DNA from: Enterococcus silesiacus
GTDB lineage: Bacteria > Bacillota > Bacilli > Lactobacillales > Enterococcaceae
DNA: 64,000 bases
Assembly: GCA_001465115.1 (NCBI GenBank)
Contig: CP013614.1
Coordinates: forward strand, 248,001 to 312,000
Direction of reading: 5' to 3'
A program made the position numbers and the translations under genes. This document shows, piece by piece, positions 51,317 to 61,455 of the stretch. The notes under the pieces are model-generated. The model had not been told where the DNA came from. It ran no database searches and saw only the letters and a program-made list of their open reading frames with translations. How positions within the stretch are numbered: position 1 is the first letter of the stretch; every line of letters starts with the position of its first letter.

Positions 51317-52404
51317 GGAAATTAGGGATTTCTGTTTATCCAAATCATAGTAGTGTGGCAGATATCAAGGCCTATATGGACTTAGCAGCAAAATATAATT
51401 TTAAACGTGTCTTTACTTGTTTATTATCGGTCGAATCAGGAAAAGAGCAGATCATAAAAGAATTTACAGAAACTATTCTCTATGGAAAAAAATTGGGAAT
51501 GGAAGTGATTGCCGATGTTAGTCCTAAAGTGTTTGGCGAGTTAGGCATCAGTTATGATGAGCTATCATTTTTTAAAGAAATTGGTGCAGATGGTATTCGA
51601 TTAGATATGGGATTCACAGGAAATGAAGAATCGATCATGACGTTTAACCAACAAAATCTAGCAATCGAATTAAACATCAGCTCAGGCACACGTTATTTAG
51701 AAAATATTCTAAGCTACCAGGCAAATCTAGATAAATTATTGGGCTGTCATAATTTTTATCCTCATCGCTACACAGGTCTGAATTATGACCATTTTTTAGC
51801 GACGTCACAAGTGTACAAAGATCATGGGATTCGGACAGCGGCGTTTATTAATTCTCCCACAGCGACAATTGGTCCGTGGCCCGTAGAAGAAGGCTTATGT
51901 ACTCTAGAAATGCATCGAACATGGCCGATCACGACACAAGCTAAACACTTATGGGCAACAAATGTAATCGATGATGTGATCATTGCCAATGCATTTGCTT
52001 CAGAAGAGGAGTTAAAAGCACTAAGTGAAATCGACCCGTATCGTCTAACCTTTGATTGTGTGATCGATCCGAAAACACCAGAAGTAGAACGAAACATTAT
52101 AGTAGAGGAATTTCACTTTAATCGTGGTGATATCTCAGATTATGTTATCCGTTCAACCCAGAGTCGCGTAAAATATAAAGGGCATGAATTTGTTCCATTC
52201 AATACAGTTGATATGGAAATCGGGGATATTATTATTGAAACGTCATTATACGCTCATTATGCAGGCGAGCTTCAAGTAGCGTTGTTACCGATGGAAAATT
52301 CAGGTAAATCCAATGTTGTAGGGAAAATCACCGATGCAGATAAAATTTTGTTGCCTCACCTTAGACCGTGGCAAAAATTTGCCCTTCATGAAGTGAAGCT
52401 CTAA
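51313..52404 (+). CDS. mupG: MupG-type 6-phospho-N-acetylmuramidase (DUF871)
   Basis: A 363-residue TIM-barrel protein of the DUF871/MupG family, beginning KLGISVYPNHSSVADIKAYM. It has NFYPHRYTGLNYDHF and a C-terminal cyclophilin-like part (DIIIETSLYAHYAGELQVAL). MupG splits MurNAc 6-phosphate-GlcNAc disaccharides taken up by a PTS during cell-wall recycling. ATG overlaps the previous stop (ATGA), and AAGGGGG lies upstream. Next to EIIC, AnmK and MurR the assignment is strong. Confidence 0.88.
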   Translation: MRKLGISVYPNHSSVADIKAYMDLAAKYNFKRVFTCLLSVESGKEQIIKEFTETILYGKKLGMEVIADVSPKVFGELGISYDELSFFKEIGADGIRLDMGFTGNEESIMTFNQQNLAIELNISSGTRYLENILSYQANLDKLLGCHNFYPHRYTGLNYDHFLATSQVYKDHGIRTAAFINSPTATIGPWPVEEGLCTLEMHRTWPITTQAKHLWATNVIDDVIIANAFASEEELKALSEIDPYRLTFDCVIDPKTPEVERNIIVEEFHFNRGDISDYVIRSTQSRVKYKGHEFVPFNTVDMEIGDIIIETSLYAHYAGELQVALLPMENSGKSNVVGKITDADKILLPHLRPWQKFALHEVKL

Positions 52405-52436
52405 GTCATACGAACAAGAAGAGGGAGGAGAAACGC

Positions 52437-53564
52437 ATGGTGTATGCAATAGGCTTAATGTCAGGAACCTCTTTAGATGGAATTGATGCCGCTTTGGTGG
52501 AAATCTCTGGCAAAAATGAAACAACAGCTGTTAAACTAATCGATTTTTTGACCGTACCATTTAGTGAAGAAACCCTTAAAAGAATTCGGGCAGCATTGTC
52601 ATTAGAAAGCTCAGATGTCGAAAAAATTTGCTCCTTAAATGTTGAGCTAGGGGAGCACTTTGCTCAAGCGGCTTTAGAAGTCTGCAAGCAGGCTGGGATT
52701 GCTTCAACGGAGTTAGCATTTATCGGCAGTCATGGTCAAACGATTTTCCATATTCCTTTTGCCCGAGAATCTTTGTATGCCTCGACTTTTCAAATCGGTG
52801 ATCCAGCGGTGATTTGTGAACGGACAAAAACCACGGTGGTATCCAATTTTAGAGAACGAGATATGGCAGTAGGTGGCCAAGGTGCACCAATCGTTCCATA
52901 CTCAGAATATGTATTATATCAAAAACCGAATACAACAAGACTACTACAAAATATTGGTGGGATCGGGAATATTACAGTGATTCCTAAGTCGGGAGAAATA
53001 ACAGATATGATCGCGTTTGACACGGGTCCAGGCAATGTTATCATGAACGAATTATGTTTGTATTTCTTCAATCAAGAGTATGATCAAAATGGTGCATACG
53101 CTAAACAAGGGAAAGTAAGCCAAGCGTTGTTAGAAGAATTAATGGCCCATCCGTATATTCAAAAATCTTATCCTAAAACAACTGGACGAGAAGAGTTTGG
53201 CAAGCAATTTACGACAATGCTGTTAGAAAAATGGTCCCTTGATCCAAATGATTTCATCGCAACAGCAGCCATGTTTACCGCTAAATCAGTTGCCAAAGCA
53301 GCACAACCTTTTATTCAAGGGGATACTGAATTGATTATTGGCGGTGGTGGTAGTTATAATCAAACGTTGATCGCGATGATTAAAGCGGAACTTCCAGAAG
53401 TAAAAGTGTTGATTCAAGAAGAAATTGGTTTTTCTTCAGAAGCGAAAGAAGCAATTGCGATGGCTGTTTTAGCAAATCAAACATTACAGCATAGTCCAGG
53501 GAATGTACCAAGTGCTACAGGCGCTAGCAAATCGGTCCCTTTGGGCAGCGTTACCTATTATTGA
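52437..53564 (+). CDS. anmK: Anhydro-N-acetylmuramic acid kinase
   Basis: 375 residues of the ASKHA fold with the ATP-phosphate motif GLMSGTSLDGIDAAL at residues 6-20, the GSHGQTIFH segment, and FDTGPGNVIMNEL. It phosphorylates 1,6-anhydroMurNAc with ring opening to MurNAc-6-phosphate. AGGGAGGAG precedes the ATG. Gram-positive bacteria make little anhydroMurNAc themselves, so it may serve recycling of exogenous muropeptides. Confidence 0.93.
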   Translation: MVYAIGLMSGTSLDGIDAALVEISGKNETTAVKLIDFLTVPFSEETLKRIRAALSLESSDVEKICSLNVELGEHFAQAALEVCKQAGIASTELAFIGSHGQTIFHIPFARESLYASTFQIGDPAVICERTKTTVVSNFRERDMAVGGQGAPIVPYSEYVLYQKPNTTRLLQNIGGIGNITVIPKSGEITDMIAFDTGPGNVIMNELCLYFFNQEYDQNGAYAKQGKVSQALLEELMAHPYIQKSYPKTTGREEFGKQFTTMLLEKWSLDPNDFIATAAMFTAKSVAKAAQPFIQGDTELIIGGGGSYNQTLIAMIKAELPEVKVLIQEEIGFSSEAKEAIAMAVLANQTLQHSPGNVPSATGASKSVPLGSVTYY

Positions 53565-53633
53565 TTAGTCAGGGCGAGTAGCTTGAGTTCGCCCTGCCGT
53601 ACATACAAAAAAATTCAAAAAGGAGGGAAGCGA

Positions 53634-54485
53634 ATGAGTGGCGAAAATATTCAAGGAAGAATTATTAGCATGCTAGATGTCTTGCCGAATTCTGAGCGAA
53701 AGATTGGTAAGGTCATTTTAGAGAATCCTTCGATGGTGATTGAAATGACGGCGTCAGAGCTATCAACTTATGCAGGGGCTAGTCCAGCTACTGTGATTCG
53801 ATTTTGTAAGAAGATCGATGTTCCCAGTTTTACCCAATTGAAAATTCGTTTATCCGCAGAGATAGAAGCTCCAATTTATGAAGGTTATTCAGATATCACA
53901 GCGAATGGATCTGTGGATGAGATCAAGACAAAGCTATTAGGCAATGCGTATCAATCGATGCAAGAGACAGTTGCTTTGCTAAATGAAGAGCGAATTGAAA
54001 CAATCGTCGATGTATTAATTGCTGCACCGATCATTTATGTATTTGGGATAGGAGCTTCTTATTTAGTCGCTGAAAACATTGCTCAAAAGTGGAATCGAAT
54101 TGGTAAAACGGTTGTCTGTGTTCAAGATCCTCATGTGTTGGTGACGATTTTAGTTTCAGCACCAAGAGGCGCCGTATTTTTTTGTATCTCACATTCAGGA
54201 GAAACCAAAGAGGTATTAAGGTTACTTGCTGTAGCGAAAAAACACCAGTTAAAAACAATCGGATTATCACAATTTGGCAATAATACGCTGACAAATAAGG
54301 CGGAATACATGTTGCAAACAGTTCGTTCAAATGAAGCAGTCTTAAGAAGTGCCGCAACGACCTCTTTGCATGATCAATTCATTATAGTAGATATTTTATT
54401 CTACGCCTATGCATCTAGAAACTTTGACCAAACAATAGAAAAAATCCAAGAGTCGAAAGCCGAAGTTAAGAAATATGAAACTTAA
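53634..54485 (+). CDS. MurR/RpiR-family transcriptional regulator
   Basis: 283 residues with an N-terminal HTH_6 domain (MTASELSTYAGASPATVIRF, about residues 35-70) and a C-terminal SIS sugar-phosphate-binding domain (VFGIGASYLVAENIAQK; FFCISHSGETKEVL). ATG 53634 follows AAAGGAGGGAAG. As the last gene of the operon it likely senses MurNAc-6-phosphate and controls this operon, perhaps through the palindrome at 49334. Confidence 0.88.
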   Translation: MSGENIQGRIISMLDVLPNSERKIGKVILENPSMVIEMTASELSTYAGASPATVIRFCKKIDVPSFTQLKIRLSAEIEAPIYEGYSDITANGSVDEIKTKLLGNAYQSMQETVALLNEERIETIVDVLIAAPIIYVFGIGASYLVAENIAQKWNRIGKTVVCVQDPHVLVTILVSAPRGAVFFCISHSGETKEVLRLLAVAKKHQLKTIGLSQFGNNTLTNKAEYMLQTVRSNEAVLRSAATTSLHDQFIIVDILFYAYASRNFDQTIEKIQESKAEVKKYET

Positions 54486-54540
54486 AAAATGAGTGACGCA
54501 AAATCTGTTAGATTTTTGCATCACTCGTTTCTTTTTTTAT
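54484..54540. terminator. Bidirectional terminator
   Basis: GAGTGA-GCAAAATC / GATTTTTGC-TCACTC with A/T tracts on both sides. Confidence 0.85.
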
Positions 54541-55565
54541 TTAAAATAAACACAGACACACTCAGGTGCATAAACATCTTTTTGGATCATTTCTAAAAGA
54601 CCCGTTTGTTCATCACGACGATAAAGCGTTAAATTGTCCGTATTTTGATTAGCAGCAACAACAAATTTACCAGAAGGATCTAAATCAAAATCTCTTGGAA
54701 TTTCGCCTTCTGTAGAAATCAATTGTACGCGCTCTACTTTACTGCCATCTTCCGTTGTTGCAAAAACAGCGATCGAATCATGACCACGATTTGATGCGTA
54801 AACAAAACGTCCATCCGCTGAAATGCGAATCGCAGCACCACCGTTAAATTCATTGAAGCCATCTGGTAAAGTTGAAACTTTTTGAACTTGTGTAAACGAA
54901 CCGTCTGCCGCGTTGTAGGCTAAAACCGTCACAGTACTATCTAACTCACCAAAAAGATAAGCATATTGATTATTTGGATGGAACACTAAATGACGAGGAC
55001 CTGTTCCAGGCTCTGCAACATATTGAGCAACCTCAGATAATTTTCCTTCTGGGCTAACATCATACGTATAAACGCGATCCGTACCAAGATCACAGACAGC
55101 TAAACGGCGATCTGGCGTTAAGTCTGTATAGTGAACGTGGGCATTGTCTTGATTTTCATGTGGTCCAGTTGGTTCATCATGTATGATTTTATCAGTATGT
55201 TCTAACTGTCCATCGGCTAAAATACGATAAACATGAACGATTCCTTGGTGATAATTAGCACCAAAAACCAGTTGTTTTTCTTCATCAAGTGCAACATAAC
55301 ATGGAGGAGCGCCAGCTTCAGTTACTTTATTAAGCAAATCAAAGTGCCCATTATTGTTTGTGTAAGCTGCCATACCGCCTTCACCATCAACAGATGTGAC
55401 ATTGAATAGATCTCCTTTTTGATTGAGTGCTAAATAAGTTGGACTTGTTTCTTCTACTAATAAAGCAGCATCAGAAAGTCTCTCTTTTTCTGTATCCAGT
55501 TCGATCTGGTAAATCCCTTTACTTTCTCTACGTGTGTAAGTCCCTAATAAAATTTGTTCCAGCAT
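54537..55565 (-). CDS. pgl: Lactonase-family beta-propeller (6-phosphogluconolactonase type)
   Basis: 342 residues of the seven-bladed propeller lactonase family (YbhE/Pgl): GTYTRRESKGIYQIELD at the start, HENQDNAHVHYTDLTPD, and GTGPRHLVFHPNNQYAY, which carries the conserved Arg and His of the active site. It hydrolyses 6-phosphogluconolactone in the pentose phosphate pathway. AGGGAATTT upstream of the ATG gives a modest site. Monocistronic. Confidence 0.87.
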   Translation of the reverse strand: MLEQILLGTYTRRESKGIYQIELDTEKERLSDAALLVEETSPTYLALNQKGDLFNVTSVDGEGGMAAYTNNNGHFDLLNKVTEAGAPPCYVALDEEKQLVFGANYHQGIVHVYRILADGQLEHTDKIIHDEPTGPHENQDNAHVHYTDLTPDRRLAVCDLGTDRVYTYDVSPEGKLSEVAQYVAEPGTGPRHLVFHPNNQYAYLFGELDSTVTVLAYNAADGSFTQVQKVSTLPDGFNEFNGGAAIRISADGRFVYASNRGHDSIAVFATTEDGSKVERVQLISTEGEIPRDFDLDPSGKFVVAANQNTDNLTLYRRDEQTGLLEMIQKDVYAPECVCVYFK

Positions 55566-55753
55566 GAAATTCCCTCCATTTTTACTGAATTTTTAAAAGA
55601 ATCAGCAATTGATTTAACTCTTTTAGTATACCATAAGAATTCTTTTATTTAGTAAATCTTTGCAAATCCAATATTCGCATTTTCGCTTGATTTATGCTAT
55701 TATATCTTAAGACTGTAACGACAGTCATTTTTAATTTTAGAGGGGTGACACGC

Positions 55754-57007
55754 ATGTACGATAATACAAATAGCAACAATGGTGCAGTTCGCTGTTCATT
55801 CTGTGGTAAAACACAAGAAGAAGTGAAAAAAATCGTTGCCGGACCTGGCGTCTATATTTGTAATGAATGTATCGACTTATGTAAAGAGATTATTGATGAA
55901 GAATTTTACGACGAAGCCGTACGTGAATTAACGGATGTCCCAAAACCTCAAGAAATATTGGATGTCTTAAACGAATATGTAATTGGACAAGATCAAGCAA
56001 AACGCTCACTAGCGGTAGCTGTCTATAATCACTATAAACGTGTAAATCAATCAGAAAATTCAAGCTCTGAAGATGTAGAATTACAAAAGAGCAATATTTG
56101 TTTAATTGGACCAACAGGTTCTGGGAAAACATTTTTAGCGCAAACATTAGCTAGAACATTGAATGTACCATTTGCCATTGCAGATGCGACTAGCTTAACT
56201 GAAGCAGGATATGTAGGGGAAGACGTAGAAAATATTCTATTGAAGCTATTACAATCTGCTGATTTTAATGTGGAACGTGCTGAAAAAGGGATCATCTATA
56301 TTGATGAGATCGACAAAATTGCCCGTAAGAGTGAAAATGTTTCGATCACAAGAGATGTATCAGGTGAAGGGGTGCAACAAGCCTTACTTAAAATCTTGGA
56401 AGGAACAGTTGCCAGCGTGCCACCGCAAGGCGGACGCAAACATCCACACCAAGAATTTATCCAAATCGATACAACAAATGTCTTGTTTATCGTGGGTGGT
56501 GCCTTTGATGGTATCGAAAACATGGTCAAAAATCGCTTAGGCGAAAAAACAATCGGTTTCGGTACGAAAAATAGCAAGCTGAACGAAGACGAAAGTGTCA
56601 TGCAGCAAATCATTCCAGAAGATCTATTGAAATTTGGATTGATTCCTGAATTCATCGGACGCTTACCAGTGACTGCGGCTTTAGAGAAGTTGACGATAGA
56701 TGATTTAGTTCGGATCTTAACTGAACCTAAAAATGCATTAGTCAAGCAATATCAAAAATTATTGTCTTTAGATGATACAGAATTAGAGTTTGAAACAGAT
56801 GCTCTTCGTGCTATTGCGGGTAAAGCAATCGAACGTAATACAGGAGCGCGTGGCTTACGTTCGATCATTGAAGAGATCATGATGGATGTGATGTTTGATG
56901 TCCCATCAGATGAGACGATCGAAAAAGTGATCATTACAGAAATGGCTGTTGATGGTACAGGTAAACCAGCAATTGTTTATAATAAAAAGGATAAAAAAGC
57001 TGGGTAA
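55754..57007 (+). CDS. clpX: ATP-dependent Clp protease ATP-binding subunit ClpX
   Basis: 417 residues from ATG 55754 (after AGGGGTG). The zinc-binding domain uses CSFCGKTQ and CNECIDLC. The AAA+ Walker A is GPTGSGKT and Walker [12 protein letters not shown], with the sensor region and C-terminal small domain complete. The IGF-loop ([10 protein letters not shown]) that docks ClpP is present. It unfolds tagged substrates for ClpP. The housekeeping clpP is not here; the paralogue at 10730 is a possible second partner. Confidence 0.97.
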   Translation: MYDNTNSNNGAVRCSFCGKTQEEVKKIVAGPGVYICNECIDLCKEIIDEEFYDEAVRELTDVPKPQEILDVLNEYVIGQDQAKRSLAVAVYNHYKRVNQSENSSSEDVELQKSNICLIGPTGSGKTFLAQTLARTLNVPFAIADATSLTEAGYVGEDVENILLKLLQSADFNVERAEKGIIYIDEIDKIARKSENVSITRDVSGEGVQQALLKILEGTVASVPPQGGRKHPHQEFIQIDTTNVLFIVGGAFDGIENMVKNRLGEKTIGFGTKNSKLNEDESVMQQIIPEDLLKFGLIPEFIGRLPVTAALEKLTIDDLVRILTEPKNALVKQYQKLLSLDDTELEFETDALRAIAGKAIERNTGARGLRSIIEEIMMDVMFDVPSDETIEKVIITEMAVDGTGKPAIVYNKKDKKAG

Positions 57008-57019
57008 TGTTAAAAGACT

Positions 57020-57048
57020 AAAAAGTAGAGACGTGTCTCTACTTTTTT
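57020..57048 (+). terminator. Terminator after clpX
   Basis: AAAAGTAGAGAC / GTCTCTACTTTT followed by T's. Confidence 0.85.
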
Positions 57049-57147
57049 ACTGATTTTTATGAAATAAATTTATCTAGCTGGAATGGGGAAAAGATAACAT
57101 GAGGCTGAACGAGCTCGTTCAACGTTTAAACTTAGGAGGTTAGGACT

Positions 57148-57729
57148 ATGAATGTTCATAACGCAGAAATTATTATTAGTGCAGTTTCACCGAAACAATA
57201 TCCTGAGACTGAACTGCCTGAAATTGCTTTAGCAGGTCGTTCGAATGTGGGGAAATCATCGTTTATCAATACGTTGATCAACCGCAAAAATTTAGCTAGA
57301 ACTTCCGGAAAACCAGGGAAAACGCAAACACTTAATTTTTACCTGATCGAAGACGCTTTGCATTTTGTTGATGTTCCAGGATACGGGTACGCCAAAGTTT
57401 CTAAAACAGAACGCGCCAAATGGGGCGAGATGATCGAAACGTATATGACAACAAGGGAACAATTAAAGGCAGTGGTATCTTTGGTTGATCTGCGTCATGC
57501 ACCAACACAAGAAGATATTCAAATGTATGAGTTCTTAAAATACTACGAAATCCCTGTGATTGTTGTTGCAACGAAGAAGGATAAAATCCCTCGTGGCAAA
57601 TGGAATAAGCATGAAAGTATCATCAAAAAAGCCTTGAATTTTGATAAGTCAGATGATTTTATTCTTTTTTCTTCCCAAACAAAAGAAGGAAAAGAAGAAG
57701 CGTGGCTTGCCATTGAAAAGTATTTATAA
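57148..57729 (+). CDS. engB: Ribosome biogenesis GTP-binding protein EngB/YsxC
   Basis: 193 residues. G1 GRSNVGKSS, switch I ([13 protein letters not shown]), G3 DVPGYG, G4 ATKKDK and G5 FSSQTKEG are all present. This essential GTPase helps large-subunit assembly. TTAGGAGG lies eight bases before the ATG. The clpX-engB order is conserved in Firmicutes. Confidence 0.96.
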   Translation: MNVHNAEIIISAVSPKQYPETELPEIALAGRSNVGKSSFINTLINRKNLARTSGKPGKTQTLNFYLIEDALHFVDVPGYGYAKVSKTERAKWGEMIETYMTTREQLKAVVSLVDLRHAPTQEDIQMYEFLKYYEIPVIVVATKKDKIPRGKWNKHESIIKKALNFDKSDDFILFSSQTKEGKEEAWLAIEKYL

Positions 57730-57778
57730 AAAAATAGCTTTGACGACTCTGAAGATGAGTGGTCAAAGCTATTTTTTA
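57728..57778. terminator. Bidirectional terminator engB / small minus-strand gene
   Basis: AAAAAATAGCTTTGAC / GTCAAAGCTATTTTTT with a 17-base loop. Confidence 0.85.
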
Positions 57779-57925
57779 TTGTTCCTTTTTCTTGTCTTCT
57801 TTTTGTTCTGTTTTTGCTGCTTGTTTTTCTAATTCTTCTTTCGGCATTTCAACTTTTTTAGGGTCTACCGCAAAAGAATCAAATAATTTATCTAGGTCAT
57901 TTGTACGTTCAAATTTTAAGCCCAT
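57776..57925 (-). CDS. SPJ_0845-like small protein (49 aa)
   Basis: The frame MGLKFERTNDLDKLFDSFAV, followed by a Lys/Glu/Gln-rich tail, matches the pattern of small Lactobacillales proteins named SPJ_0845 family. The ATG at 57925 has GGAG eight bases upstream; an in-frame ATG 15 bases earlier contains that site. Function unknown. Confidence 0.65.
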   Translation of the reverse strand: MGLKFERTNDLDKLFDSFAVDPKKVEMPKEELEKQAAKTEQKEDKKKEQ

Positions 57926-58141
57926 TTTGTCTTGCTCCATTTCATGTTAGATTGAGTAGAAGGAAACTGATGATTTCCGTCAGTCTCTTTTCTCTAGTTT
58001 AGCACCCTTTGAGAATTTTGAATAGTTTTCTTTTTCAACGAGTCAAAATTTAGCTAAAAATAGTTTTACTTTCCTCTTGTAAACTTGCATTCATTTATAA
58101 AACAAGGTATAGTTTTTTCTGATAGAGAAAAGAGGGACGAA

Positions 58142-58432
58142 ATGGCAGGAAATATTTTTATCGGAATGGTCCGGTTTTATCAACGATTCATTTCACCTGG
58201 GCTTCCGGCTAGTTGCCGCTATCACCCAACCTGTTCACAATATATGATCGATGCAATTCAAACTCATGGCAGTATCAAAGGTGTGACGATGGGAACAGCG
58301 AGGTTTTTACGGTGTCATCCGCTAACAAAAGGCGGTATTGACTATGTGCCGTTGAAGTTTAGCTTAAAAAGAAATCCAGACCAGGAATACCATGGACCTT
58401 ATAACTATAGAAGAAACAAGCAAAATAAATAG
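58142..58432 (+). CDS. yidD: Membrane protein insertion efficiency factor YidD
   Basis: 96 residues with the family core [28 protein letters not shown] and [15 protein letters not shown] small membrane-associated protein that helps YidC-dependent insertion. ATG 58142 follows AGAGGGACG. It is followed 19 bases later by the ROK gene. Confidence 0.92.
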   Translation: MAGNIFIGMVRFYQRFISPGLPASCRYHPTCSQYMIDAIQTHGSIKGVTMGTARFLRCHPLTKGGIDYVPLKFSLKRNPDQEYHGPYNYRRNKQNK

Positions 58433-58451
58433 ATGAAAGCAGGCATAGAAT

Positions 58452-59330
58452 ATGGCGATTTTAGCATTTGATTTTGGCGGTTCAGCAGTAAAACATGGGA
58501 TTTGGAACGGTGAGAAGATGCTCGATAAGGGCAAGTTTCCAACGCCAAAAACCTGGGAAGAAATGAAAGCGTCATTATTAACTGTATTTGATGGAACCAA
58601 GCAAGAGCTAGAAGGTGTGGCGTTAAGTGCACCCGGTGTTGTGGATGTTGACAAGCAAATGATTAATGGGATTTCAGCAATTCCTTATATTCATGGATTC
58701 AATATATTTAAAGAATTGGAAGAACTGTTTAAACTTCCTGTGGCAATCGAAAATGATGCCAATTGTGCAGGGATGGCAGAAATTTATGAAGGCGCTGCTA
58801 AAGGCAAACAAGAAGTAGCGTTTGTTGTCGTTGGAACTGGAATCGGCGGTGCGATTTTTCATAATGGGCAAATTACTAAAGGTGCTCATCTTTACGGTGG
58901 CGAATTTGGTCTGATGTATCTAAGTGGTGGCGAAACGTTCAGCAAGCTGGGAACAGCGGTCCAAATGGCGTGGCGGTATTGCGAACGAAAAGGTGTAGAA
59001 AAAGAGACCTTCTCTGGAGAAGATGTGTTTAACCTAGCGGAGTCTGGTGACGAATTGGCAATAGAAGAGGTCGATAACTTTTATGAGTACTTAACCCAAG
59101 GATTGTTTAGTATTCAATTTTCTCTTGATCCAGAAATGATTGTTTTAGGCGGTGGGGTTTCGGCGAAGCAAGGATTGTTAGATGAAATCAATCGTCGAAT
59201 GAAAGAAAAGTTAGCTCATTTTGAATTGAATGATTTTATTCCGCAGATCGTAACATGTAAATATAAAAACGATGCCAACTTGATTGGAGCGGCGGCAAAT
59301 TTCTCCGCAAGAAATCATAGTACGATATAA
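58452..59330 (+). CDS. ROK-family sugar kinase
   Basis: 292 residues with the ASKHA phosphate-1 motif AFDFGGSAVKHGIWN, the ENDANCAGMAE segment, GTGIGGAIF and the adenosine-binding FSLDPEMIVLGGGVS. The usual ROK zinc motif (CxCGxxGC) is absent, as in the bacterial beta-glucoside and N-acetylmannosamine-type kinases that lack it. The substrate is not determined. Confidence 0.85.
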   Translation: MAILAFDFGGSAVKHGIWNGEKMLDKGKFPTPKTWEEMKASLLTVFDGTKQELEGVALSAPGVVDVDKQMINGISAIPYIHGFNIFKELEELFKLPVAIENDANCAGMAEIYEGAAKGKQEVAFVVVGTGIGGAIFHNGQITKGAHLYGGEFGLMYLSGGETFSKLGTAVQMAWRYCERKGVEKETFSGEDVFNLAESGDELAIEEVDNFYEYLTQGLFSIQFSLDPEMIVLGGGVSAKQGLLDEINRRMKEKLAHFELNDFIPQIVTCKYKNDANLIGAAANFSARNHSTI

Positions 59331-59355
59331 GATTTGATCCGAGGATTTAGACTGT

Positions 59356-59404
59356 ATAGGACTGAGACATAACGTAATTGGTTATGCCTCAGTCCTATTT
59401 TTGA
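59356..59404 (+). terminator. Terminator after the ROK gene
   Basis: ATAGGACTGAG-CATAAC / GTTATG-CTCAGTCCTAT followed by T5. Confidence 0.85.
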
Positions 59405-59436
59405 TTGCTGAAAAAACATGGGAAGTTGTTGCTAGG

Positions 59437-60229
59437 TTATCGAGGGAAAAAAGCAGTTTTTTCACCAAGGGTTAAAACGTTTAGTTTGTGCTGAATGTTT
59501 AGAACGCCAAAGGCATCAAGTAGATCTTGTTCATTTTGGGTAAAGTGTTTCCAGCCTTCAAAATGCAAAGGAATTATTTGGGCTTCTGGAAATGTGTAAG
59601 AAGTATCAAGCGCATCATTAGTGCTTATAGTTAAGTTAAGTGGTCCTGTCGGCTGAGCTGCACCAGCATAAATCAAAACATAGTCAGGATTCGCCTTTTT
59701 GGCTACATCTCTAATTCCTTCATAATAAACGGGTGTCCCCAGTTAAATAAAGTTCGAATGGCTGTTTTCCTGCAACGGTTATCAAAAATCCGATAACATC
59801 ACCAGTCAATTTTTCAATCCCGGCAGGTCCATGTCGTGCTGGTGTTGCTGTAATGGTAACTTGTGTGCCGTTTGTGGTAAAGAGTATATCCTGTTTCCAA
59901 GGTGATAAACCAATTGCGTTATCACCTAAGCGTTGTGCACCGCTAACTGTGGTATAAGTTTTAGAGACAGTTTTTAAAAATTCTCTACCCGAATAATCTA
60001 AATTATCATGATGGTGATCATGACTAAGTAAAACAATATCGATGTTGTCTATTTCAGTAAGTGCAGGACCTTTTGTTTTTTCCAAAGTCGTATGATCATT
60101 AGCAAAAGAACTCCCTTGTGCATCCAATGTTGGATCGGTCATAAAACGTAGACCATCAATTTCTAAAATTACAGTGGGACCGCCGATATAGGTAAGATCA
60201 AACAAACGATTGTCTATCAAGTAAATCAC
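59437..60229 (-). pseudogene. MBL-fold metallo-hydrolase, frameshifted
   Basis: The first 169 codons (from ATG 60229) give a metallo-beta-lactamase fold of the YtnP/UlaG-like type, with LLSHDHHHDNLD and ELYLTGDT. A run of three C's on the minus strand (59731-59733) shifts the frame, giving RLL and a stop. Removing one C restores ...LTGDTVYYEGIRDVAKKANPDYVLIYAGA and continues to 59437. The product would be about 263 residues. It could be a true mutation or a sequencing/assembly error. It is divergent from a LysR regulator. Confidence 0.85.
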
Positions 60230-60323
60230 TCCTTTTCTAAATTCAGCTTACCACGGGTATATGTATTTGTTAAATTGAATAAAATGAATTAAACTATCAA
60301 TAATACAAATATGAGGTGGTAAG

Positions 60324-61199
60324 ATGGACTTAAAAGAACTCCAAGCGTTCAAAACAATACTGGTAGAAGGAAACTTTTCAAAAGCAGCGCAAAAATTACA
60401 TTATGCGCAATCAACGATTACAATGCAGATCCAACGATTAGAAAAGGAAATAGATTTTCGTTTGTTTGATCGAAGTGCTAATTTACAGTTAACGCCCTCT
60501 GGTGAGTTATTTGCTAAGGAAGTAGATGGATTGATCAAACATTGGTCTTCAGTAGTAGATTCAGCTAGATCTATCCAAAAGGAAGAAGTTGGTGAAATTA
60601 ATATTGGGGTAGTAGAGCCAATTGCGATTACCAAATTTCCGCGTATCATTGCGGAATTTAGAAAAGAGAAACCTTTCGTCACTTGTAATATTACTATAGG
60701 GAATGCAGATTCGTTAGGATTACTATTAGAGAAACAACAGTTGGATTTTATTATTGCTGGAAAACCGACAAAATATTATCAACATACGGTTTTTGAAGAA
60801 CTATATCAAGAGAAAATAATCTTTATTGTTTCTAGAAAATTTGTAGAATTATTTAGCGAGAAACATAAAATAGACGTTTTAAATAAATACCCGTTATTTG
60901 TTTCAGGCGAAAATTGTTTAACCTATATTCAACTTGAGCAACTATTTGAAGCTCCTCAGCAAAGACCGTTTCATTATTCAGTCGGGCAGCTCTCTAATGT
61001 TTCAAACTTCATTCATGAGTTCCCTTCAATAGGTGTAGTTAGCTCTTCAGTAGTATTGAAAGATGATGTTTTTAAATTGCCAATCGATGGGATCAAGTCT
61101 ATGATTTCTATTGGAATTTATAGTAAAAAAGAAGATATTCAATACTTGTCTAAATCAAAACAACTTATCTTAAAACTAATTAGAGAGTCACTCTGTTGA
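60324..61199 (+). CDS. LysR-family transcriptional regulator
   Basis: 291 residues with an N-terminal winged HTH (LQAFKTILVEGNFSKAAQKL, then YAQSTITMQIQRLE) and a C-terminal substrate-binding effector domain. GAGGTGG precedes the ATG. It is divergent from the MBL hydrolase gene with 94 bases between them, the usual layout for a LysR regulator and its target. The intergenic region has an imperfect palindrome (TTAAATTG...GAATTAAA near 60271-60294). Confidence 0.92.
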   Translation: MDLKELQAFKTILVEGNFSKAAQKLHYAQSTITMQIQRLEKEIDFRLFDRSANLQLTPSGELFAKEVDGLIKHWSSVVDSARSIQKEEVGEINIGVVEPIAITKFPRIIAEFRKEKPFVTCNITIGNADSLGLLLEKQQLDFIIAGKPTKYYQHTVFEELYQEKIIFIVSRKFVELFSEKHKIDVLNKYPLFVSGENCLTYIQLEQLFEAPQQRPFHYSVGQLSNVSNFIHEFPSIGVVSSSVVLKDDVFKLPIDGIKSMISIGIYSKKEDIQYLSKSKQLILKLIRESLC

Positions 61200-61292
61200 G
61201 CGGAATAAGACTAACTTAGGCACCTAGTCTTTCAAGGCACGAAATTAGCCCATTTAACGCGGTTTTTCGTGGATAATAATTTGAATTATAAA

Positions 61293-61338
61293 AATTTTCT
61301 GAAAATTCATTGACAATTTATTCTTTTTTGCTTATATT
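61293..61338 (+). promoter_or_regulatory. CodY box and promoter of the BCAA transporter
   Basis: AATTTTCTGAAAATT (61293-61307) matches the CodY consensus at all 15 positions. Two bases later comes TTGACA (61310-61315), then 17 bases and TATATT (61333-61338). Binding of CodY in branched-chain amino acid-rich cells would block the promoter. Confidence 0.85.
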
Positions 61339-61455
61339 TGTATACATACTTCTTTAATAATTATATACGCGAAGAACATTATCAAGCTTTTTGTGTTAGC
61401 TCTTCAGGAAACAGCTGACCAGCATAACAAGTTTTAAAATCAAGGGGGAAATAAG

